Of a stretch of DNA of 17,441 nt, positions 11,883 to 17,441 are shown piece by piece; the first letter of the stretch is position 1, and every line of letters starts with the position of its first letter. The notes beneath the pieces are model-generated. The model was not told the DNA's origin. It made no database searches and worked only from the letters and a program-made list of their open reading frames with translations. The DNA comes from Plastoroseomonas sp036499545 (lineage in GTDB: Bacteria > Pseudomonadota > Alphaproteobacteria > Acetobacterales > Acetobacteraceae), in the NCBI GenBank assembly GCA_036499545.1, contig DASYDR010000056.1:1-17441 (forward strand), given 5' to 3'. A program made the position numbers and the translations under genes.

Positions 11883-11967
11883 CGGCCGCGCCACGGTCCC
11901 ACGCCATTCATACGAGACGGCCGCGCAAGCGCGGCCTTGGGGACCGCATCAAACGCGAGCGCAAGCT
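11851..11967 (+). repeat. 28-bp perfect direct repeat of the djlA-like 3' end
   Basis: Bases 11851-11878, which encode the last residues WDRIKRERKL, are repeated exactly at 11940-11967, 89 bp downstream. The second copy is again followed by a stop codon (TAG) in the equivalent frame. An 11-bp repeat GACGGCCGCGC also occurs at 11881-11891 and 11916-11926. The pattern suggests a short tandem duplication or slippage event, or a rearrangement that fused the amidase next to this gene. Confidence 0.8.
11919..11936 (+). terminator. Hairpin between the djlA-like gene and the amidase
   Basis: GGCCGCGC (11919-11926) and GCGCGGCC (11929-11936) are perfect complements separated by AA, so a stem of about 7 bp with a small loop, followed by TTGGGG. 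It sits between the two copies of the 28-bp repeat, 37 bp after the stop codon. Termination is possible but the T tract is too short to be confident. Confidence 0.4.
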
Positions 11968-11987
11968 TTAGTGCGGGCCCGCCCTTA

Positions 11988-13286
11988 GTGCAGGTCCTCG
12001 ACGCACCCAGCCCGAACCACGATGCGCGCCCCGATGGCGTGCCGCCCGGGCAGATCATGCTGCACTACACCGGCATGCAGTCGGGCGAAGCGGCGATCGC
12101 GCGCCTGCGCGACCCCGCCGCCCGCGTCTCCTCCCATTATGTGGTGGAGGAGGATGGCCGCATCCTCCGCCTGGTGCCGGAAGCGCGCCGCGCCTGGCAT
12201 GCCGGGGCGTCCTTCTGGCGCGGCGAGACGGTGTTGAACGCGCGCAGCATCGGCATCGAGATCGTCAATCCCGGCCATGAATGGGGCTACCGCCCCTTCC
12301 CCGAGCCGCAGATCGCCGCCGTCGCCGCGCTCTGCCGCGACATCATGGCGCGGCACGGCATCGCCGCGCGCGACATCCTGGCGCATTCCGACGTGGCGCC
12401 GACCCGCAAGCAGGATCCGGGCGAGCTGTTCCCCTGGGCGGCGCTGGCGGCGCAGGGCATCGGGCTCTGGCCGCAGGGCGTGCCAGGGCTGGACGCCGCG
12501 CCGGTGGCGGATGGGCCGGCCCGCGCCGCCGGGCTGCTGGCCGCGATCGGCTACGACATCGCCGCGCCGGACGCGGCGCTGATCGCCTTCCAGCGGCGCT
12601 TCCGGCCGGAACGCGTGGATGGCGCCGCCGATGCCGGCACGCTGCGGCGGCTCGAAGCGGTGGCGGCGCTCCTTGCCTGCGGATCGCCGCCCTATTTCGC
12701 CCAATGGGAAAGCCCGGAGCTGGTCGGCGCCTTCATCGCCGGCACCGCCGATCCGGCGGCGGATCCGCGCTGGGCGGCGGCAGGTGCCGAAAGCCCCGCC
12801 GAATATGCCCGCTGGGCCGAGCATCTCTGCGGCATGGCCTGCCTGCGCATGGTCCTGGCCGCGCGCGGCATCGCGGTGACGCCCTTCGCCCTGATGCGCC
12901 AGGCGCGCGATCGCGGCGGCTATGTCGAGACCGCGGATGGCGGCATCCGCGGCCTGATCTACGCCCCCGCCGCGGCCATGCTGGCGGAGGAATTCGCCAT
13001 CCCGGCCGCAGTGCTGACCGAGGTCGTGGCGGCCGATATCCCTGGGCTGATCGCCATGCCCGGCGCCGGCTTCATCGCCTCCGTCCATCCGGCCATCCGC
13101 GCGCCCGCTGCCGACCCGCCGCATCGCGGCGGCCACCTGGTGCTGGTGCATGGCATCGCGGCGGATGGCGCGCTGGTCTTCCACAATCCATCCGGCGACA
13201 CGCCGGCCAGCCAGCGCGACGCGCGGCTGCCGGTCACGGATTTCACCCGCTTCTTCGCGGGGCGCGGCATCCTCATACCGGGTTGA
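11988..13286 (+). CDS. N-acetylmuramoyl-L-alanine amidase fused to a C39-like peptidase domain
   Basis: 432 aa from the GTG at 11988; a TTG at 11937 would add 17 residues read from the duplicated sequence and is less likely. Residues 1 to about 160 are an Amidase_2 domain of AmiD/AmpD type: SPNHDARP, LHYTGM with His26, WHAGASFWRG, SIGIEIVNPG with Glu91 and AHSDVAPTRKQDPG with His133 and Asp143 (zinc-type ligands). It should cleave the bond between MurNAc and L-alanine. Residues about 178-228 resemble the small peptidoglycan-binding domain that follows in AmiD. Residues about 236-432 look like a papain-fold C39-type peptidase: HLCGMACLRMVLAARG with Cys281, RGGHLVLVHG with His383 and FHNPSG with Asn400. 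No signal peptide is visible, so a cytosolic recycling role is possible. No gene symbol is given because of the fusion. Confidence 0.85.
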   Translation: MQVLDAPSPNHDARPDGVPPGQIMLHYTGMQSGEAAIARLRDPAARVSSHYVVEEDGRILRLVPEARRAWHAGASFWRGETVLNARSIGIEIVNPGHEWGYRPFPEPQIAAVAALCRDIMARHGIAARDILAHSDVAPTRKQDPGELFPWAALAAQGIGLWPQGVPGLDAAPVADGPARAAGLLAAIGYDIAAPDAALIAFQRRFRPERVDGAADAGTLRRLEAVAALLACGSPPYFAQWESPELVGAFIAGTADPAADPRWAAAGAESPAEYARWAEHLCGMACLRMVLAARGIAVTPFALMRQARDRGGYVETADGGIRGLIYAPAAAMLAEEFAIPAAVLTEVVAADIPGLIAMPGAGFIASVHPAIRAPAADPPHRGGHLVLVHGIAADGALVFHNPSGDTPASQRDARLPVTDFTRFFAGRGILIPG

Positions 13287-13311
13287 CCCCGGACCGGCCG
13301 GGGCGCATTTC
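13283..13311 (+). promoter_or_regulatory. Predicted rnpB promoter overlapping the amidase stop codon
   Basis: TTGACC (13283-13288) and CATTTC (13306-13311) are separated by 17 bp. Transcription would start about 7-9 bp on, near 13318-13320, matching the 5' end of the RNase P RNA helix P1. The TGA of the -35 box is the amidase stop codon. The -35 box is strong and the -10 box weak. Confidence 0.5.
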
Positions 13312-13318
13312 CCCGCGC

Positions 13319-13724
13319 GGTGTCAGATGGCTGGACGGCCGCTGGTTCCGGGAGCGATCCCGGGGCTGGAGGAAAGTCCGGGCTCCACGGGAATACGGTG
13401 CCGGCCAATGGCCGGCGGGGGCGACCCCAGGGACAGTGCCACAGAGAGCAGACCGCCCATCCGGCGCGAGCCCGATGGGCAAGGGTGAAAGGGTGCGGCA
13501 AGAGCGCACCGCGCCCCCGGCGACGGGGGCGGCACGGTAAACCCCACCGGGAGCAAGGCCGAATAGGGGGAGCCGGCGTGGCGCCGCGAGGCGCGGACGC
13601 AGGGGCATTCTCGCCCCGCTTCCCGGGTTGGCCGCGAGAAGCCTGCGGCGACGCAGGCTCCAGAGGAATGGTCGTCCACAGCTTTTTGCTGTGACAGAAC
13701 CCGGCTTACAGGCCATCTGACACC
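13319..13724 (+). ncRNA. rnpB: RNase P RNA, bacterial class A
   Basis: The catalytic RNA of ribonuclease P, which trims the 5' leader of pre-tRNAs with the RnpA protein. Terminal helix P1 is a perfect 13-bp pairing of 13319-13331 (GGTGTCAGATGGC) with 13712-13724. Conserved core blocks are present: GAGGAAAGTCCGGGCTCCAC at 13369-13388, GACAGTGCCACAGAGA after 13430, GGGTGAAAGGGTGCGG near 13483, AGCAAGGCCGAATAGGG at 13552-13568 and ACAGAACCCGGCTTACAGG at 13694-13712, the last forming the P4 pairing with the first. A hairpin with a T5 loop (13677-13693) precedes the final block. Length (about 406 nt) is normal for the class. Only 32 bp separate it from the amidase, so its promoter reaches into that gene's end. 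Exact mature ends are inferred from P1. Confidence 0.96.
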
Positions 13725-14134
13725 AATCACCCCCAGTATCCACAGCCTGTGGGCAACCCCTATTCTCCACTGGAACAAACAACGAAAACAGACGCTTCTG
13801 ATGAAAAACAAGCTGGGCTTATCACGGTCGCTCCAGACGCCGCCGTAAGGTGCTGTAAAACAAGGGAAATGGACCTCCAATCACGGTCCCGAGACCAGCT
13901 TTGGCGCTTGCGTTCCCGTAATTTCCCATGATATCCCATCTCATCCCGTCAACGACCTGCGTGCTCGGGGGGGCGAGCGGTCGGAACACGGGATGGTCGG
14001 GCGAGCCGGTGGGGTCGGGGGGCCCCGCCGGCCGCTGAACCTCCAGGTCGCGGAGCCGCGGGTCATCCGTGCCGCGGGAACCTGGCGGACCGGCCAAAGG
14101 TGGGGGGCGGCAGCGCAGCCGTGTGGTCCGGGGC
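13725..14134 (+). other. 410-bp intergenic region upstream of mraZ
   Basis: No gene is supported here. It starts with less GC-rich sequence (about 13725-13945) that contains a GTATCCACA / TGTGGGCAA inverted pair resembling DnaA boxes (13736-13756), and then the MraZ-type repeats and promoter (13908-13948). The rest, 13949-14134, is a very GC-rich leader with several possible stems: GCTCG/CGAGC at 13963-13978 around six G residues, and CCAGGT/ACCTGG at 14043-14085. There is no recognised riboswitch. No good ribosome binding site precedes the mraZ ATG. Confidence 0.6.
13908..13948 (+). promoter_or_regulatory. dcw operon promoter with four MraZ-box repeats
   Basis: TCCCG, TCCCA, TCCCA and TCCCG start at 13914, 13924, 13934 and 13944, exactly one helical turn apart. 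On the minus strand these read YGGGA with 5-nt spacers, the repeat form known for MraZ operators (TGGGN direct repeats with 5-nt spacers). A possible promoter overlaps them: TTGCGT (13908-13913), 17 bp, ATATCC (13931-13936). Bound MraZ would cover both boxes, consistent with autorepression of the operon. The repeats read on the strand opposite to mraZ. Confidence 0.7.
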
Positions 14135-14614
14135 ATGGCCCTCTTCTTCAATTCTCACAGGGCGAAGCTGGACAAGAAGGGGCGCGTCTCCTTCCCGGCC
14201 GAATTCCGCGCCGCCCTCGAGGAAGATATCGGGGACCCCACCCACAAGGACTACCGGGCGTTCTACCTCCGTCCCCACCACCTCTACGACTGCTGTGAGG
14301 GCCTTTCCCCGAAGAAGCTGCACTCCCTCGCCGAGCGGCTGAACCAGCTCGACGACTATTCGGAAGAAGCCGAGCGGCTGCGCGAGACGCTGTTCGGCGA
14401 CACCGCCCGTATCGTCTATGACGCCGAAGGCCGCTTCTCCATGCCGCAGAACCTGATCGCCGATGCCAAGATCGGCGAAAGCCTCGTCTTCACCGCCCGC
14501 GGCGACACCTTCCACGTCTGGGACGAACAGGCCTTCGAACAGCGCCGCGCCGGCCAGCGCCAGCAGGGCCGCACCGACCGCCTGACCGTCCCCGGCGAAA
14601 GGCGCGCGCCATGA
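14135..14614 (+). CDS. mraZ: Transcriptional regulator MraZ
   Basis: A 159-aa protein made of two SpoVT/AbrB-like half repeats, each with the family's DxxxR motif: DKKGRVSFPAEFR (13-25) and DAEGRFSMPQNL (96-107). The first residues MALFFNSHRAKLDKKGR match the family, so the ATG at 14135 is chosen although the frame is open upstream and no good ribosome binding site is seen. MraZ forms ring-shaped oligomers, binds tandem TGGGN repeats and represses the division and cell-wall operon. The repeats at 13914-13948 are its likely target. Its stop overlaps the rsmH start (ATGA, 4 bp), showing translational coupling. The C-terminal tail (about 136-159) is Arg/Gln-rich and slightly longer than usual. 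Confidence 0.95.
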   Translation: MALFFNSHRAKLDKKGRVSFPAEFRAALEEDIGDPTHKDYRAFYLRPHHLYDCCEGLSPKKLHSLAERLNQLDDYSEEAERLRETLFGDTARIVYDAEGRFSMPQNLIADAKIGESLVFTARGDTFHVWDEQAFEQRRAGQRQQGRTDRLTVPGERRAP

Positions 14615-15552
14615 CGCAGGGCCATATCCCTGTGTTGCTGGCCGAAGCGGTGCAGGCGCTCGCCCCGCGCGCGGATGCCGTCTATGCCGATGCCACTTTC
14701 GGCGGCGGCGGCTATGCCGGCGCCATCCTGGACACCGCCCCCTGCACCCTCTGGGCGCTCGACCGCGACCCCGACGCGATCGCCCGCGGCGCGGCGCTCG
14801 CTGCCCGCTTCCCCGGCCGGCTGCACCTGCTGGAGACGCGCTTCGGCGCCATGCTCGACGCGCTGGCGGAGCATGGTGTCACCACGCTCGACGGCGTGGT
14901 GATGGATCTCGGCGTTTCGTCCTTCCAGCTCGACGAATCCGATCGCGGCTTCTCCTTCCGCGCCGATGGTCCGCTCGACATGCGCATGGAGAAGACCGGG
15001 CCTTCCGCCGAGGATCTGGTGAACACGCTCGAGGAGCGCGCCCTCGCCACCATCCTCGTCGATCTTGGCGAGGAGCGGCATGCGCGACGCGTTGCGCGCG
15101 CGATCATCCGGGCCCGCGGTGAAGAAAGAATTAGCACCACGGCACGACTCGCGGAGATCGTGCGACACTCCGTGCCACGCGATCCCTCCGGCATCGATTC
15201 GGCGACCCGGAGTTTCCAGGCCCTGCGCATGGCTGTGAATGACGAACTCCCCGAGATCGAACGTGGCCTCGCCGCCGCCGCCACGTTGCTCGCGCCTGGC
15301 GGGCGTCTCGTCGTGGTGTCGTTCCACTCGCTCGAAGACCGCATCGTGAAGCGCTTCATGGCCGCCCGCACGGGACGCGACGGCCTCGCTTCCCGCCACG
15401 ATCCGGCGGCGCTGATGGTCCGCGCCGCACCCGAATTCCGCCTGCTCACGCCCCGCGCCGTCAGGCCCGGCGATGCGGAGCTGGCCCGCAACCCTCGCGC
15501 GCGCTCGGCCCGGCTGCGCGCCATGGAGCGCATCGCATGTTCCGACCGCTGA
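14611..15552 (+). CDS. rsmH: 16S rRNA m4C1402 methyltransferase
   Basis: A 313-aa enzyme, also called MraW, which uses S-adenosylmethionine to N4-methylate C1402 of 16S rRNA in the ribosomal P site. Motifs: GHIPVLLAEAV (4-14), the SAM-binding DATFGGGGYAGAIL (27-40), LDRDPDAI (50-57), MDLGVSSFQLDESDRGFSF (98-116), RSFQALRMAVNDEL (200-213), VVSFHSLEDRIVKRF (235-249) and the C-terminal NPRARSARLRAMER. Length is normal. The start overlaps the mraZ stop by 4 bp and the 3' end overlaps ftsL by 16 bp, so it is an internal gene of the dcw operon. A stretch around 15121-15190 uses codons such as AGA and ATT that are rarer in this window, without breaking any motif. Confidence 0.97.
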   Translation: MTQGHIPVLLAEAVQALAPRADAVYADATFGGGGYAGAILDTAPCTLWALDRDPDAIARGAALAARFPGRLHLLETRFGAMLDALAEHGVTTLDGVVMDLGVSSFQLDESDRGFSFRADGPLDMRMEKTGPSAEDLVNTLEERALATILVDLGEERHARRVARAIIRARGEERISTTARLAEIVRHSVPRDPSGIDSATRSFQALRMAVNDELPEIERGLAAAATLLAPGGRLVVVSFHSLEDRIVKRFMAARTGRDGLASRHDPAALMVRAAPEFRLLTPRAVRPGDAELARNPRARSARLRAMERIACSDR

Positions 15553-16517
15553 CGCTCCTCAGCCTCGTCGCAGCGGCCTGCACGGGGTATTATCTCTACC
15601 AGGTGAAGCAGTCGGTCGCACAGCTCGACCGGGAGTTGCGCGACCTGCGCCGCCAGACCGAGGCGGCGATGGAACGCACCCAGGTGCTGCGCGCCGAATG
15701 GGCGATGCTGAACGAGCCGGACCGGCTGCGGCAGGTGGCCGAGCGCTACCTGACGCTGGAGCCGATGACGCCCGCCCAGTTCGTGCGCTTCTCCGACCTG
15801 CCGCGGCGCACCGGCGCGCCGCAGGCCTTCGCCGGCACGCCGTCCCTGTTCGGCACGCCGCGCGGCAACGCGGCCCCCGTCGCGCTGGCCATGATCCCCG
15901 CGCCGTCGATGCCGGCCGCGCCGACCCAGCCCGCCGCGCCGCCGACCCGCATCGCCGCGGCCACGCCGACCGCGCCGTCGCCGCAGGCGGCGCCGATGCA
16001 AACGTCGCAGGCGGCGCCGACCCAATCGCCGCAGGCGGCGCCGATGCAAGTGCCGCAGGCGGCGCTGACGCAAGCGCCGCAAGTGGCGCTGACACAATCG
16101 CCGCACGCGGCACCGATGCAGGCGCCGCGCCCGGCGCCGGCGCAGCCCTTCGCGGCGGCAGCGGCTGCCGCCGTCGCCGCGATGGTGCCATCCGCCCATG
16201 CCGCGACACCGTCGCCGGCGAGTGAGCCCGCGGCCCGGGCGGCACCGCCGCATCATCCGGCCGCGTCCGAACCCGCCCGCCTCGCGGCCGTGGCGCCGCG
16301 CATCGCGCCGCGCCCGGCCGCCACGCCACGGCCCGCCGCCGAGCCGCACATCGCCGCCGAGCGGCCCCGCCAGGTGCCGGTGCAACAGGTCTCCGCCGCC
16401 GCGCCGGCGGCGCGCCCGGCCATGCGCGTGCAGCCGGTCGGGCTCAGCTCCGCCTCCGCCCTCGGCTCCGGCGGCAGCGCCCTGCCGCCGCCGGTGCCCT
16501 ATGGCAGCGCCCGATGA
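15537..16517 (+). CDS. ftsL: FtsL-like cell division protein with long Pro/Ala-rich tail
   Basis: A 326-aa protein. Residues 4-22 (PLTLLSLVAAACTGYYLYQ) are one membrane segment, followed by a coiled coil (about 23-60, VKQSVAQLDRELRDLRRQTE) and the short FtsL-like block LNEPDRLRQVAERYLTLEPM (58-77). Bitopic FtsL with FtsB and FtsQ forms the divisome subcomplex that activates FtsW/FtsI in the periplasm. The place between rsmH and ftsI and the 16-bp overlap with rsmH support the call. Usual FtsL proteins have about 90-130 residues; here about 230 extra residues follow, rich in Ala, Pro, Gln and Ser, and probably disordered. They contain seven 8-residue repeats (149-204) of PQAAPMQ type. The frame stays open to an ATGA overlap with ftsI, so the tail is likely translated. 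Confidence 0.85.
   Translation: MFRPLTLLSLVAAACTGYYLYQVKQSVAQLDRELRDLRRQTEAAMERTQVLRAEWAMLNEPDRLRQVAERYLTLEPMTPAQFVRFSDLPRRTGAPQAFAGTPSLFGTPRGNAAPVALAMIPAPSMPAAPTQPAAPPTRIAAATPTAPSPQAAPMQTSQAAPTQSPQAAPMQVPQAALTQAPQVALTQSPHAAPMQAPRPAPAQPFAAAAAAAVAAMVPSAHAATPSPASEPAARAAPPHHPAASEPARLAAVAPRIAPRPAATPRPAAEPHIAAERPRQVPVQQVSAAAPAARPAMRVQPVGLSSASALGSGGSALPPPVPYGSAR
15981..16148 (+). repeat. 24-bp tandem repeats inside ftsL
   Basis: Seven successive 24-bp units, starting at 15981, 16005, 16029, 16053, 16077, 16101 and 16125, follow the pattern CCGCAGGCGGCGCCGATGCA plus four variable bases. Each codes for eight residues such as PQAAPMQT or PQAALTQA. Units 1-4 are nearly identical; units 5-7 drift. The unit length is a multiple of three, so gain or loss of copies would keep the reading frame. 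Confidence 0.85.
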
Positions 16518-17441
16518 CCAGCACGCCGCCCCCGGATGCACGCCTGCCGCCGCCGGCCGATGCCAGCCCGGGCGGCCGCTTCGCGACGCCCGTGCGCGAC
16601 CCCGTGCAGGCGGTGGTCCGCGTCACCCAGCCGGAGCTGGTCCGTCGCGCGCAGCTGGAACGCACCCGCGCCCGGCTGGTGCTCACCTCCGCCGGCTTCG
16701 CCCTGCTGTTCAGCGCCGTCGCCCTGAAGCTCGCGCTCGCGACCGTGCTGATGCCCGCGGATTCCCGCCGCGTGATCGCCGCTACCCGCCCGCCGGCCGC
16801 GGTGTCCACGCTGCCCGTCGTGCGCGGCAGCATCACGGACCGCAACGGCGAGATCCTGGCCGTCTCGCTGCCCATCAATGCGCTCTATGCCAATCCGCGG
16901 CAGATCGACGACCCCACCCGGGTCGCCGACCAGCTGCGCCGCATCCTGCCGCAGCTCGACCGCCAGCGGCTGATCGCCCGCCTGTCAGGTGAGCGGCAAT
17001 TCGCCTATGTCGCCCGCGCCCTCACCCCGCGCGAAGTGCAGGCGGTGAACGATCTCGGCGTGCCGGGCCTGCATTTCGAGGATGCCGAGCGCCGCTATTT
17101 CCCGCAGGGCCGCAACGCGGTGCACGTGGTCGGCACCACCGACGTGGACGGCCAGGGTGTCGCCGGCGCCGAGCGCTATTTCGACGCGCGGCTGCGCGGC
17201 GATGACCGCGCGACGCCGCTCCGCCTCTCGATTGACGTCCGCGTCCAGCTCGCGGTGCGTGACGCGGTGCAGCGCGCGATCACCGACTTCAATGGCATCG
17301 GCGGCGCCGGCATCGTCATGGATGTCAACACCGCCGAAGTCATCGCCATGGTCAGCCTGCCCGACTACGACGCGAACGACATCACCGACGCGACCGCCGA
17401 CCAGCGCTTCAACCGCGTCACGGTCGGCGTCTACGAGCCGG
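16514..17441 (+). CDS. ftsI: Peptidoglycan D,D-transpeptidase FtsI (PBP3), 5' part
   Basis: An open frame runs from the ATG at 16514 to the window end (309 codons plus one base). It has a Pro-rich cytosolic N-terminus (1-54), one membrane segment (about 55-79, LVLTSAGFALLFSAVALKLA), the class B PBP block VVRGSITDRNGEILAVSL (102-119), the dimerisation domain with RRYFPQGRNAVHVVGTTD (193-210) and GVAGAERYFD (215-224), and the start of the transpeptidase domain (LRLSIDVRVQLAVRDAVQ; GAGIVMDVNTAEVIAMVSLP). It ends at NRVTVGVYEP, where the catalytic SxxK serine is expected one or two codons later. FtsI crosslinks septal peptidoglycan with FtsW. The start overlaps the ftsL stop by 4 bp (ATGA). The cytosolic tail before the membrane is longer than in E. 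coli. The truncation is due to the window edge. Confidence 0.95.
   Translation, partial: MTSTPPPDARLPPPADASPGGRFATPVRDPVQAVVRVTQPELVRRAQLERTRARLVLTSAGFALLFSAVALKLALATVLMPADSRRVIAATRPPAAVSTLPVVRGSITDRNGEILAVSLPINALYANPRQIDDPTRVADQLRRILPQLDRQRLIARLSGERQFAYVARALTPREVQAVNDLGVPGLHFEDAERRYFPQGRNAVHVVGTTDVDGQGVAGAERYFDARLRGDDRATPLRLSIDVRVQLAVRDAVQRAITDFNGIGGAGIVMDVNTAEVIAMVSLPDYDANDITDATADQRFNRVTVGVYEP

Noticed and set aside
11937..11987. A TTG start for the amidase at 11937
   Set aside because: It would make the N-terminus from the duplicated djlA sequence in another frame; the family usually begins just before SPNHDARP, which fits the GTG at 11988.
13323..13880. Open frames on both strands across 13320-13720
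   Set aside because: The region is the RNase P RNA, whose conserved blocks and P1 helix explain it fully.
15981..16148. CRISPR-like array of regular repeats
   Set aside because: The units are directly adjacent with no unique spacers, and they keep the ftsL reading frame, so they are a coding tandem repeat.
14712..16541. A 609-codon minus-strand frame over rsmH and ftsL
   Set aside because: It is Arg-rich and repetitive because of the ftsL repeats; the plus-strand genes have full motif support and coupled overlaps.

Overview
The window is very GC-rich chromosomal DNA from an alphaproteobacterium. The gene content (rnpB next to mraZ-rsmH-ftsL-ftsI, a RHH_4-type ribbon-helix-helix protein, a Hint_2 protein, an AsmA protein and a fused HyuA/HyuB oxoprolinase) fits Acetobacteraceae (a Roseomonas-like genus) best. 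That placement rests on protein style and synteny, not on a database search. No insertion sequence, phage gene, tRNA, rRNA or CRISPR array was seen.

Layout. (1) Positions 1-2388: a structured intergenic hairpin, a small helix-hairpin-helix DUF4332 protein (minus), then divergently fumC (class II fumarase) and a 75-aa ribbon-helix-helix protein whose first codons form a long hairpin. (2) 2215-6750, minus strand: a Hint-domain protein, whose 3' end overlaps the RHH gene antisense, and a 950-aa AsmA-like envelope protein. (3) 6836-11058: a 1206-aa 5-oxoprolinase/hydantoinase (minus) and a divergent MarR-like winged-helix regulator, with a near-perfect 28-bp palindrome between them that is probably the shared operator. 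(4) 11115-13286: a TerB-DnaJ (DjlA-like) co-chaperone, then an amidase whose C-terminal half looks like a C39-type cysteine peptidase. The last 28 bp of the djlA-like gene recur 89 bp downstream, at the amidase start. (5) 13319-13724: RNase P RNA, with a promoter that apparently uses the amidase stop codon as part of its -35 box. (6) 13725-17441: the start of the division and cell-wall (dcw) cluster. It has a 410-bp leader with four TCCCR repeats at exact 10-bp spacing (probable MraZ operator), then mraZ, rsmH, ftsL and a truncated ftsI, each overlapping the next by 4-16 bp.

Functional links. The last third is devoted to peptidoglycan and division: an amidase, the dcw operon under likely MraZ autoregulation, a FtsL with an unusual repeat-bearing Pro/Ala-rich tail, and FtsI cut at the window edge just before its expected catalytic serine. 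The oxoprolinase and its divergent regulator form a self-contained catabolic module. The best candidates for something new are the amidase-C39 fusion, the solo N-terminal Hint protein, the hairpin over the RHH start codon, the djlA 3'-end duplication and the FtsL tail.
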